From Firmicutes bacterium UBA1702 (GTDB lineage Bacteria > Bacillota > Clostridia > Peptostreptococcales > Anaerovoracaceae): 26,413 bases of DNA. Positions 16,357-22,868 of the stretch are shown here, one piece after another; position 1 is the first letter of the stretch; every line of letters starts with the position of its first letter. Where the stretch lies: positions 1 to 26,413 of the forward strand of contig DCJK01000011.1 of assembly GCA_002320005.1 (NCBI GenBank), written 5' to 3'. The notes under the pieces are model-generated. The model searched no databases. It was not told where the DNA came from and saw only the letters and a program-made list of their open reading frames with translations. Both the position numbers and the translations under genes were made by a program.

Positions 16357-16982
16357 GCCTTAAGCCCGGCACATTGCTGTGTCCCGTACCTGCAGTAATG
16401 GTAAGCTGCGGAAACGGTGACGAAAAGAATATTATCACAATAGCCTGGACGGGAATAATAAATTCCAAACCCCCTATGACATATATTTCTGTTCGCAAAT
16501 CCCGTCATTCTCATGGAATACTGAGCACCAGTAAGGAATTTGTGATAAACCTGACTACAGAGGAACTTGCATATGCAGCAGACTATTGCGGCGTAAAGTC
16601 CGGTGCGGATATTGACAAATTCAGGGAAATGAAACTTACTCCGGTAAAAGGAGATCTGGTGGATTGCCCCATGATTGATGAATCTCCTGTAAATCTGGAG
16701 TGCAAGGTTGTAGAAATAAAAGAATATCCAAGTCATGACATGTTTGTTGCCGAAATAGTAAAAGTACATGCAGCTAAAGAGCTTATGGATGAAGAAGGGC
16801 GGCTGGCGCTGGACAGAGCAGGGCTTGCGGCCTATGCTCACGGACAGTATTTCGGATTGAAAAAGACGCCTCTGGGACGCTTCGGATTTTCCGTAATGAA
16901 GAAAAAGACCAGGAAGCGAATAAACAGAGAGAATAATCACAAAAGGAAATCGTCATATGTAAAAAGGAAAAAGAAGGGGTAG
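16344..16982 (+). CDS. Flavin reductase family protein
   Basis: A 212-residue FMN-binding split-barrel protein of the flavin reductase-like family. Typical segments are PVPAVMVSCG, NIITIAWTGIINSKPP, SHGILSTSKEFVINL and YCGVKSGADIDKF. Such proteins reduce FMN or act with partner oxidases; the partner is not evident here. The last 27 residues (186-212) are strongly basic, with 15 Lys/Arg, and are not part of the fold. The gene overlaps the pseudouridine synthase by 13 nt, so it is the last gene of that run. Confidence 0.88.
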   Translation: MEKISLKPGTLLCPVPAVMVSCGNGDEKNIITIAWTGIINSKPPMTYISVRKSRHSHGILSTSKEFVINLTTEELAYAADYCGVKSGADIDKFREMKLTPVKGDLVDCPMIDESPVNLECKVVEIKEYPSHDMFVAEIVKVHAAKELMDEEGRLALDRAGLAAYAHGQYFGLKKTPLGRFGFSVMKKKTRKRINRENNHKRKSSYVKRKKKG

Positions 16983-17114
16983 CCGCAGGACGAAACGGCA
17001 ATATCCCCTTCCTTTGGAACCGGATTGCAGGATTATGGATTAATAAAACAGGGCTCATTTAAGATTTTCATAAATTGGTGATTTTAAATTGTAATGCTCC
17101 CGAAGGAGGAAATC

Positions 17115-17222
17115 TCAAGTGCGCGACTTGATGTAATCAATGCAATCCTCACACAGATAACCACATTTGAAGGTTATGTTGTTGTGAATGTTCCCGCATA
17201 GCGAGCAATAATGTTGCCTCAT
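17115..17222 (-). CDS. 35-residue double-CxxC zinc miniprotein, Gin-like
   Basis: A short minus-strand frame with an excellent binding site (AAGGAGGT, 6 nt before the ATG). Its 35 residues contain CSLC (6-9) and CEDC (24-27), spaced as in a treble-clef or zinc ribbon, plus Cys20. The pattern C-x2-C-x14-C-x2-C followed by an acidic/hydrophobic helix resembles the sigma-G inhibitor Gin (CsfB), a small anti-sigma factor used in sporulation, but Gin proteins are usually longer. A possible sigma-A-like promoter is TTTTCA (17300-17295) with TATTAT (17277-17272). It is alone between the flavin reductase gene and rqcH. Confidence 0.6.
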   Translation of the reverse strand: MRQHYCSLCGNIHNNITFKCGYLCEDCIDYIKSRT

Positions 17223-17381
17223 GTCTATACCTCCTTAATTTACAGCCTGGCCGCACTCAAGATGTAAGTTGATAATACACCGCGTGGTATAAAATGAAAA
17301 GACAAAAAAGTAAAAATATGTAAATTTTGATACATAGTTGTAATATTTTGGAATATAAAAGAACGACTCTATAATAAATGC

Positions 17382-17637
17382 TGGGGTGGCTGAAAAGAAT
17401 TTCCGCTATCTCGGCATTTTTCAGTGCAAAAGAAATTGAGCATTAACCAAAACTCGGCTGAATTTAAAGCACGGAATGCTCAAATTTTGGCAATTTAAAA
17501 AAGCAAATGTTTATGCTTTTCTCAACTGTTTATTTAACATGACTTTCGGGATAAAAAATAAACGGTAAGGCACTAAAAAACAGAGAGCCTAAGCCCTCTG
17601 AAAAAAATAATTTTTATTTGTAGTTTTTTCAGCCCCA
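17382..17637. mobile_element. Probable insertion-sequence remnant or MITE
   Basis: A 256-bp AT-rich segment with imperfect terminal inverted repeats: TGGGGTGGCTGAAAA at 17382-17396 against TTTTTTCAGCCCCA at 17624-17637, with nine bases, GGCTGAAAA, matching perfectly. Inside, a plus-strand frame (17440-17568) ends in NMTFGIKNKR and a stop 56 bp before the right end, as a transposase C-terminus would. Several internal inverted repeats are present (TTGAGCATT/AATGCTCAA; GTTTATTT/AAATAAAC). No target-site duplication was found, so this is tentative. The remaining 17223-17381 is AT-rich and holds no gene. Confidence 0.4.
17575..17600 (-). terminator. Minus-strand terminator downstream of rqcH
   Basis: Read on the minus strand: CAGAGGGC-TTAG-GCTCTCTG then TTTTTT. 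One pair is G-U on the minus transcript but an A-C mismatch on the plus transcript, so the stem is complete only in the rqcH direction. It lies about 70 nt after the rqcH stop. Confidence 0.7.
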
Positions 17638-17660
17638 TTACATTTGACATAGAACCGGGA

Positions 17661-17685
17661 AACGGCACTATATGCCGTTTTTTTT
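17661..17685 (+). terminator. Plus-strand terminator overlapping the rqcH stop
   Basis: AACGGCA-CTATA-TGCCGTT followed by a run of T. It would stop plus-strand transcription before it enters rqcH. The loop contains the complement of the rqcH stop codon. Confidence 0.75.
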
Positions 17686-19359
17686 GTCAGGCAGCGCCGG
17701 ATTTACCCAGACAGTCCTGTTATTGGTGAATATGACCATGCCGGGTTTTGCACCGGAAGGTTTTTTTACATATTTTACTTTTACATAATCCACAGGAACG
17801 TTTTCCGATGAGCGGCCTTTGCTGTGATATGCTGCGATGGCAGCAGCAGCCAGGATGCTTTTCTCGTCTGGTTCCGCCTTTCCGTTCTGGAGTATAACGT
17901 GGGATCCGGGGATATCCTTTGTGTGAAACCATGTATCCTGTGAAGAAGCAGTCTTGAAGGTAAGAAAATCGTTTTCCTTGTTATTTCTGCCTGCAAGCAC
18001 GGTCATACCTCCGGGAAGAATGTATGTGTAAGGCTGTGCTTTATATTTTTTCTCCTTGAATCCGCCGGGTATTTTGCGTTTGCGTACATACCCTGTTTCT
18101 TCCAGCTCCCTGCGCAGTGCATCGATTTCTTCTGCGTTATCTGAATTCTCCAGGAATGAGAGTACCGATTCAAGATAACTGATTTCAGCTGAATTTGACT
18201 CAAGCTGAAGATGCTTTTCTTTTACGGCGGTTTTAGACTTCCCGTATTTTTTAAAATATAACTGAGCGTTCTTTGAAGGGCTGAATCTTGGATCGAGAGG
18301 TATGGAAACCTGAGACCCGTCATAGTAATTGGTGACTGTCACTTTTGTTTCACCGCTTCTTACTGAATGAATGTTTGCCGTAAGCAGTTCTCCCCACAAT
18401 CTCAGCTGCTGAGAATTTTCCGCCTTGAGAATATCTTCATTGAGGCGCTGCTCTTTAAGATGAAGTTTATCAAGCTGTGCGGAAACAGTTCTTATCAAGT
18501 CGGAGGCTTTCTGATGAGTTCTGCCTGAAGTACGCTTGTGACTGAAAAAAAATTCCAGGCAGGTGCTGAGGCTTGGGAATTCGGTTGAGGTGCATGCACC
18601 CTCGTATTCTGAAAGCGGGATGATATGGAACTCTTTAGGTGAGTTTTTTTCGTCGGAATACACTCGCGGTGCAAGGGTTCCGTTTTTTATCCGCAGTAAC
18701 ACTGAGTTAAGAAAGGCAGCTGCATCTTCGTGAGAAGAAAGTTCTTCTGCAAAGGCAGGAGAAATGCCGCCTATTCTGCGCTGGAGTGTCCGTGCGTCCA
18801 TTGAGGGCAAAGCCTTGAGATCGGCTTCTGTCACCTGGGAAAAAGGTATTTTGTCCTGAAGCGGTGGGTAGCAGTATACTATTCCGGGAAGAATCTGGCG
18901 TACCCTGTTGACATCTATGGATATTCTCTTTATTGAATCGATTATCTTACCCGAGGCAATATCTATGAGTATAATGTTACTGTGCTTGCCCATAATCTCG
19001 AAAATGAGCTTTTTTGATACGGTGAAGCCAAGTTCATTAAGGGTTTCAAGAGAGATCTCTATAATACGTTCACAGTCCTTCTGGCATACCTGGGTAATTC
19101 TCGCTCCCTGAAGATGTTTCCTCAGAAGCATACAGAAAGGCAGAGGAGCCGGAGGGTTAGCCGGGCTGTCATCAATCAGATGTATCCTGGCTGATGAAGA
19201 ATTTGCCGAGGCAAAAAGCTTCAGGTTACCTTGCTTTGTATGAATGTTAAATACAAGTTCATCAGCTTCCGGCTGATAAACTTTTTCTATTTTTCCTGAG
19301 ATGAGTTTTTCTTTAAGTTCCGTGGCAATTGCCATGGTTACTATTCCGTCAAATGCCAT
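17668..19359 (-). CDS. rqcH: Rqc2 homologue RqcH (NFACT/FbpA family)
   Basis: A 563-residue ribosome quality control factor. It binds obstructed 50S subunits carrying a stuck peptidyl-tRNA and recruits tRNA-Ala to add alanine tails that mark the chain for degradation. NFACT-N lies at the N-terminus with FCMLLRKHLQGARI and FEIMGKHSNIILID; Glu97-Arg98 sits where B. subtilis RqcH has Asp97-Arg98. A coiled-coil middle follows, then NFACT-R with FHTKDIPGSHVIL and a closing GMVIFTNNRTVWVNP. The start is the ATG of MAFDG (19359), which has AAAGGAG 5 nt upstream; an ATG 15 nt earlier lies inside that site. Formerly annotated as fibronectin-binding protein. Confidence 0.95.
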   Translation of the reverse strand: MAFDGIVTMAIATELKEKLISGKIEKVYQPEADELVFNIHTKQGNLKLFASANSSSARIHLIDDSPANPPAPLPFCMLLRKHLQGARITQVCQKDCERIIEISLETLNELGFTVSKKLIFEIMGKHSNIILIDIASGKIIDSIKRISIDVNRVRQILPGIVYCYPPLQDKIPFSQVTEADLKALPSMDARTLQRRIGGISPAFAEELSSHEDAAAFLNSVLLRIKNGTLAPRVYSDEKNSPKEFHIIPLSEYEGACTSTEFPSLSTCLEFFFSHKRTSGRTHQKASDLIRTVSAQLDKLHLKEQRLNEDILKAENSQQLRLWGELLTANIHSVRSGETKVTVTNYYDGSQVSIPLDPRFSPSKNAQLYFKKYGKSKTAVKEKHLQLESNSAEISYLESVLSFLENSDNAEEIDALRRELEETGYVRKRKIPGGFKEKKYKAQPYTYILPGGMTVLAGRNNKENDFLTFKTASSQDTWFHTKDIPGSHVILQNGKAEPDEKSILAAAAIAAYHSKGRSSENVPVDYVKVKYVKKPSGAKPGMVIFTNNRTVWVNPALPDKKNGI

Positions 19360-19379
19360 ATGTGCTCCTTTCATATTCT

Positions 19380-19408
19380 ATTTTACCATGGCTTGATGCC
19401 GTGAGCAA
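19380..19408 (-). promoter_or_regulatory. Promoter of rqcH
   Basis: Minus strand: TTGCTC (19408-19403), 17 nt, TAAAAT (19385-19380) preceded by TGG. The -35 is weak and the extended -10 strong. Confidence 0.55.
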
Positions 19409-19456
19409 GAGAAAGGCAGAAGGCAGGCGCTTTATACTCATGAGCTTTATAATACC

Positions 19457-19485
19457 TTGTCAAACTCTTAACTTTCGTGTACAAT
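19457..19485 (+). promoter_or_regulatory. Promoter of yicC
   Basis: TTGTCA (19457-19462), 17 nt, TACAAT (19480-19485). It lies 45 nt before the yicC ATG and fires away from the rqcH promoter. Confidence 0.75.
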
Positions 19486-19530
19486 AACCATTGTTATCAT
19501 AGATATAATAAGAAAGAGAGAAGAAATCAG

Positions 19531-20415
19531 ATGATAAAAAGCATGACAGGCTTCGGACGCAGTGAATACAGCGACGGAAAAAGAAACATCACCGTGGAGA
19601 TAAAGTCGGTAAACCACAGATATTCGGACATATCCGTCAAAATGCCGCGCCGGTACGGATTTGCGGAAGATAAAGTCAAAAATATCGTAAAGAGCAGATT
19701 GCGCCGCGGCAAGATAGACGTTTCCATAATGGTTGAGAATATTACGGAAAACGATATAAATATAAAGCTTAACGAGCCTATTGCAAGGCAATATTACGAA
19801 AATCTCAAAACACTGCAATCCACTTTTGAACTTTGCGGCGATATTTCACTGAGACTTCTGGCCACCATGCCGGATGTAATGAAGGCCATACCGGATGTGG
19901 ATGACGAGGAGGAGATTACAGGGGCGATTCTTATACCGGTTGAAGAGGCGGCAGCCAATCTGGAAAATATGCGCACAATAGAAGGAGAGAAGCTGGCGGA
20001 AGACCTGCTGATAAAAGGCGAAAACATAAAAACACTTCTGGATAAAATCGCTGAGAGGGCTCCGCTGGTGGTGGTGGACTATACGGCGAAGCTAAGAGAA
20101 AGGATCGCTGAACTTCTGGCAGGAAGTGCTGTAGTACCTGAAGACAGAATACTGACGGAAGCAGCCATTTTTGCAGATAAATGCGCCATAGATGAAGAAA
20201 TAACCAGATTGAACAGCCATCTGCTGCAGCTGAAAAAGATTATAGGTTCTGATAATGAGGCAGAAGGAAAAAAGCTGGATTTCCTGGTTCAGGAAATGAA
20301 CAGAGAGGCTAACACCATAGGATCAAAAGCCAATGATATAACCATAACAAATTACATGCTCGAAATAAAAAGCGAAATTGAAAAGATAAGAGAACAGGTG
20401 CAGAACATAGAATAG
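19531..20415 (+). CDS. YicC/YloC family endoribonuclease
   Basis: A 294-residue protein of the YicC family, recently recognised as an endoribonuclease with roles in stationary phase and stress RNA turnover. The N-terminus IKSMTGFGRSEY and EIKSVNHRYSDISVKMPR are diagnostic, as is the C-terminal LDFLVQEMNREANTIGSKAN. ATG 19531 fits the family start exactly; an in-frame upstream ATG (19477) would overlap the promoter. It precedes gmk and rpoZ, the usual Firmicute order, but the small remA/DUF370 gene often found in between is absent. Confidence 0.95.
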   Translation: MIKSMTGFGRSEYSDGKRNITVEIKSVNHRYSDISVKMPRRYGFAEDKVKNIVKSRLRRGKIDVSIMVENITENDINIKLNEPIARQYYENLKTLQSTFELCGDISLRLLATMPDVMKAIPDVDDEEEITGAILIPVEEAAANLENMRTIEGEKLAEDLLIKGENIKTLLDKIAERAPLVVVDYTAKLRERIAELLAGSAVVPEDRILTEAAIFADKCAIDEEITRLNSHLLQLKKIIGSDNEAEGKKLDFLVQEMNREANTIGSKANDITITNYMLEIKSEIEKIREQVQNIE

Positions 20416-20418
20416 CTC

Positions 20419-20447
20419 TTGAAAGTTTTGACGTATTGTGTTAAAAT
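20419..20447 (+). promoter_or_regulatory. Promoter of gmk-rpoZ
   Basis: TTGAAA (20419-20424), 17 nt, TAAAAT (20442-20447) with TGT in front. It begins just after the yicC stop, giving gmk-rpoZ its own start about 37 nt upstream of the ATG. Confidence 0.7.
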
Positions 20448-20490
20448 ATATATTTATAATAAGCACAATCTGAAGTAACAGGAGTTCACA

Positions 20491-21117
20491 ATGGATCCCA
20501 GAGAAAAGCACCCGGGAAAGCTGTTCGTGCTTTCCGGCCCTTCCGGAGCAGGGAAGGGAACTATATGCAGAAAATTGTTAGAAGAAACCGAGAAACTTGA
20601 ACTTTCGGTTTCCATGACGACCAGAAGCCCGCGTCACGGAGAGGTGGAAGGAATAAGCTATTTTTTCACCGAAAAAGAGGAATTCGAAGAACATATCCGC
20701 TGCGGAAACCTTCTGGAACATGCCCAGGTTTACGGAAACTATTACGGAACACCAAAGGCGCCGGTTCTGAAGAAACTGGCAGCCGGGATCGATGTAATCC
20801 TTGAAATCGATATGCAGGGGGCGCTGAAGGTAAAAGAAAGTTATCCTGACGGAGTGTTTATTTTTATTCTTCCACCTTCAATGTCGGAACTCCGTAAAAG
20901 ACTTACCGGTCGCGGAACAGAAACGGCTGAAGCCATAGAATTGAGACTGGGTGAAACTCTCAAAGAACTCTCGTATATAGAAAAGTATGACTACTGTGTG
21001 GTAAACGGTGTGCTGGAAGAAGCAGTGGCACGTGTCAAAGCCATAGTTGTGGCTGAGCATTCAAAGGTTGCCTTTACCGCCGAAGAGCTTATTGCAAGTT
21101 ATAAGGAGGAAGCGTAA
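20491..21117 (+). CDS. gmk: Guanylate kinase
   Basis: A 208-residue enzyme phosphorylating GMP to GDP. The P-loop is GPSGAGKGT (16-24); the GMP-binding part has TTRSPRHGEVEGISYFF and the lid region has RLTGRGTETAEAIELRL. AGGAG lies 7 nt before the ATG. The stop TAA overlaps the rpoZ ATG by one base (TAATG), so translation of the two is coupled. Confidence 0.97.
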   Translation: MDPREKHPGKLFVLSGPSGAGKGTICRKLLEETEKLELSVSMTTRSPRHGEVEGISYFFTEKEEFEEHIRCGNLLEHAQVYGNYYGTPKAPVLKKLAAGIDVILEIDMQGALKVKESYPDGVFIFILPPSMSELRKRLTGRGTETAEAIELRLGETLKELSYIEKYDYCVVNGVLEEAVARVKAIVVAEHSKVAFTAEELIASYKEEA

Positions 21118-21314
21118 TGTTATATCCATCAATTAACGAAATCAGAAAGAAAGCGGACAGCAGATACACCATCGTGATTCTTGCGGCGAAGCGTGCCAGA
21201 GATATTATTGACGGCAAGCCTATACTCACAGAAGCAGAAACAGAAAAGCCTGTTTCCATTGCTGCCAATGAAATTGCAGAAGATCTGATCACTTACCGCA
21301 GAGAAGAAATGTAA
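21117..21314 (+). CDS. rpoZ: RNA polymerase omega subunit
   Basis: The 65-residue omega subunit, which stabilises the beta-prime subunit in RNA polymerase. Signature segments are YPSINEIRKKADSRYTIVI, AAKRARDI and KPVSIAANEIAEDLI. AAGGAGG lies inside the end of gmk. Followed 17 nt later by a terminator. Confidence 0.95.
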   Translation: MLYPSINEIRKKADSRYTIVILAAKRARDIIDGKPILTEAETEKPVSIAANEIAEDLITYRREEM

Positions 21315-21331
21315 AAGAAAAGAATGCATTG

Positions 21332-21361
21332 CCGGCGTCTTGGCGCCGGTTTTCTTTTTTT
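21332..21361 (+). terminator. Terminator of gmk-rpoZ
   Basis: CCGGCG-TCTTGG-CGCCGG (21332-21349) followed by TTTTCTTTTTT. Confidence 0.9.
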
Positions 21362-21422
21362 GATTCTGTTGATTCTGTCGAAGAATGTCATAAAATGTCA
21401 CAAAAAACTTAAAATCGTCGAA
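21361..21422 (+). promoter_or_regulatory. Repeat-dense regulatory region upstream of the LytTR gene
   Basis: Three repeat sets lie within 62 bp: TGATTCTGT twice in direct tandem (21361-21378); AATGTCA twice, 10 bp apart (21384-21390, 21394-21400); and GTCGAAGA twice, 40 bp apart (21377-21384, 21417-21424). The first GTCGAAGA is within TGTCGAA (21376-21382), an exact match to the Spo0A-box core; the second, CGTCGAA, differs by one base. Spacings of 10 and 40 bp place sites on one DNA face. Binding by Spo0A is inference. Confidence 0.55.
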
Positions 21423-21451
21423 GAGTAATAAAACATGGCAGAAAAGGACAA

Positions 21452-21460
21452 TGGTAAAAT
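21452..21460 (+). promoter_or_regulatory. Extended -10 promoter of the LytTR gene
   Basis: TGGTAAAAT with no recognisable -35 at the right distance (AACATG at 21432-21437), as expected for a promoter that depends on an activator. Confidence 0.5.
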
Positions 21461-21520
21461 TTTAAGTAATAATCAACCACCTGGAGAGTCACAGTTTAAA
21501 AATAAAGTCAGGAGGCTGTA

Positions 21521-21850
21521 ATGGGTAATTACATTCCGGTAATCACCAGAGAATACATCGGTAAAGTGGATGTTGACGATATAATTTATATCGAGCAGAG
21601 GCAGCGGAGGATGGCAATAGTAACCGAAAATAACACCTACGTGTGCTATGAGAGAATAGAAAACATAGAAAAAGCGCTGGACAAAAGATTTTATCATACA
21701 TTGAAGAAACTCATAGTAAATCTGGACAAAATAATCATGGCCAGAGATCAGATTATAACTTTTCAGGGTGGGCAGGAGCTGTGTCTTGCAAGGGAATGCT
21801 TTATCAGGACAAAGCAGGCATATGCGGCATATCTCAAAGAACTGCTCTGA
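21521..21850 (+). CDS. Stand-alone LytTR DNA-binding domain protein
   Basis: A 109-residue protein that is essentially one LytTR domain: DDIIYIEQRQRRMAIVT (19-35), then YERIENIEKALDKRFYHTL and the hallmark KKLIVNLDKI (62-71). LytTR domains are usually attached to response-regulator receivers; solitary ones act as transcription regulators without a visible sensor. Here there is no receiver domain and no adjacent kinase. AGGAGG lies 5 nt before the ATG. It is a single-gene unit between the rpoZ terminator and the rpsB promoter, and its target is unknown. Confidence 0.85.
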   Translation: MGNYIPVITREYIGKVDVDDIIYIEQRQRRMAIVTENNTYVCYERIENIEKALDKRFYHTLKKLIVNLDKIIMARDQIITFQGGQELCLARECFIRTKQAYAAYLKELL

Positions 21851-21896
21851 TGCTTCGCGGATATGAAAAAAGTAAATCAAAATTACCAAAAAGTCC

Positions 21897-21925
21897 TTGC
21901 AATTTCAACGATTTTATAGTATATT
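21897..21925 (+). promoter_or_regulatory. Promoter of rpsB-tsf
   Basis: TTGCAA (21897-21902), 17 nt, TATATT (21920-21925). The transcript should start near 21932, leaving a leader of about 137 nt. Confidence 0.75.
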
Positions 21926-21935
21926 ATTTCAGTAA

Positions 21936-22028
21936 TGCGCCTTCGGACGCAAATAATTATAACAGGCACACTCATACCGGCATTGGTTGCCGCGCTTCCC
22001 TGAAATAAGGGTGCAGTTTTGCAAGCGG
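21936..22028 (+). other. Structured rpsB mRNA leader, possible S2 autoregulatory site
   Basis: Hairpins in series: TGCGC-C(TTCG)G-ACGCA (21936-21951) with a UUCG loop; GGCA/TGCC (21979-21991); CCCT/AGGG (21998-22011); TGCA/TGCA (22012-22023). The last two can be enclosed by CCGC (21990-21993) with GCGG (22025-22028), which competes with the second hairpin. Competing folds ahead of a ribosomal protein gene suggest feedback control, but this is inference. Confidence 0.45.
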
Positions 22029-22068
22029 ATTAGCGGTTGAGTGGAAGCAGAAACCAGGAGGAATAAAA

Positions 22069-22839
22069 ATGGCAGTAATTTCAATGAAACAGTTACTCGA
22101 AGCAGGTGTACATTTCGGACACCAGACAAGAAGATGGAACCCTAAGATGGCTCCTTACATCTTCACCGAAAGAAATGGAATCTATATTATCGACTTACAG
22201 AAAACTGTTAAGAAAATCGAAGAAGCATACGATTTCATGAGAAGCGTTGCGGAAACAGGCAGACCTATTCTTTTTGTAGGAACAAAGAAACAGGCTCAGC
22301 AGGCTATCAGAGATGAAGCTACAAGATGCGGACAGTTCTACGTAAGCGAAAGATGGTTAGGCGGAATGCTGACAAACCACAAGACCATCGCACAGAGAAT
22401 CAAGAGACTGGCTGAAATCCACACAATGGAAGAAGACGGAACTTTTGACAAGCTGGCAAAGAAAGAAGTTATCAAGCTCAGAGGAGAAATGGAAAAGCTT
22501 GAAAAATATCTGGGCGGAATCAAGGATATGCAGGGAATGCCTGGAGCAATCTTTGTTGTAGACCCTAAGAAAGAAAGAATCGCAGTTAAAGAAGCAAGAA
22601 TCCTCGGAATTCCTATCGTAGGTATCGTAGACACAAACTGTGACCCTGATGATGTTGATTACGTTATCCCTGCGAATGACGACGCAATCAGAGCCGTAAA
22701 ACTTATCGCAGGAAGAATGGCAGATGCAGTTATCGAAGCTAACCAGGGCGAAAGCTTTGATGAAGGTGAAGAAGCAGAAGCTCCTGAAGCAGAAGAAGCT
22801 GTTGAAGAAGAAGCAGAAGCTGAAGAAGATGCCGAATAA
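22069..22839 (+). CDS. rpsB: 30S ribosomal protein S2
   Basis: A 256-residue small-subunit protein. The start VISMKQLLEAGVHFGHQTRR and WNPKMAPYIF are diagnostic, with RPILFVGTKKQAQ and VGIVDTNCDPDDVDYVIPAN further on. The last ~25 residues form a Glu/Ala-rich acidic tail common in clostridial S2. AGGAGG lies 7 nt before the ATG. Codon use is strongly biased, as for highly expressed genes. Cotranscribed with tsf. Confidence 0.98.
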   Translation: MAVISMKQLLEAGVHFGHQTRRWNPKMAPYIFTERNGIYIIDLQKTVKKIEEAYDFMRSVAETGRPILFVGTKKQAQQAIRDEATRCGQFYVSERWLGGMLTNHKTIAQRIKRLAEIHTMEEDGTFDKLAKKEVIKLRGEMEKLEKYLGGIKDMQGMPGAIFVVDPKKERIAVKEARILGIPIVGIVDTNCDPDDVDYVIPANDDAIRAVKLIAGRMADAVIEANQGESFDEGEEAEAPEAEEAVEEEAEAEEDAE

Positions 22840-22868
22840 TAATCGATGATATTTGGGAGGACAGGAAA

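Noticed and set aside
16275..16940. 221-codon minus-strand frame opposite the flavin reductase
   Set aside because: No binding site, no recognisable motif, fully overlaps a convincing gene.
11827..16982. A new multi-gene envelope system built on the HlyD-like gene
   Set aside because: The neighbouring yggS-sepF-yggT-divIVA-lspA-rluD order is the ordinary Firmicute division cluster, and no transporter partner is present.
17382..17637. 6S RNA or tmRNA gene
   Set aside because: No central-bubble rod, tRNA-like ends or tag-peptide frame; terminal repeats and a transposase-like end fit a mobile-element remnant better.
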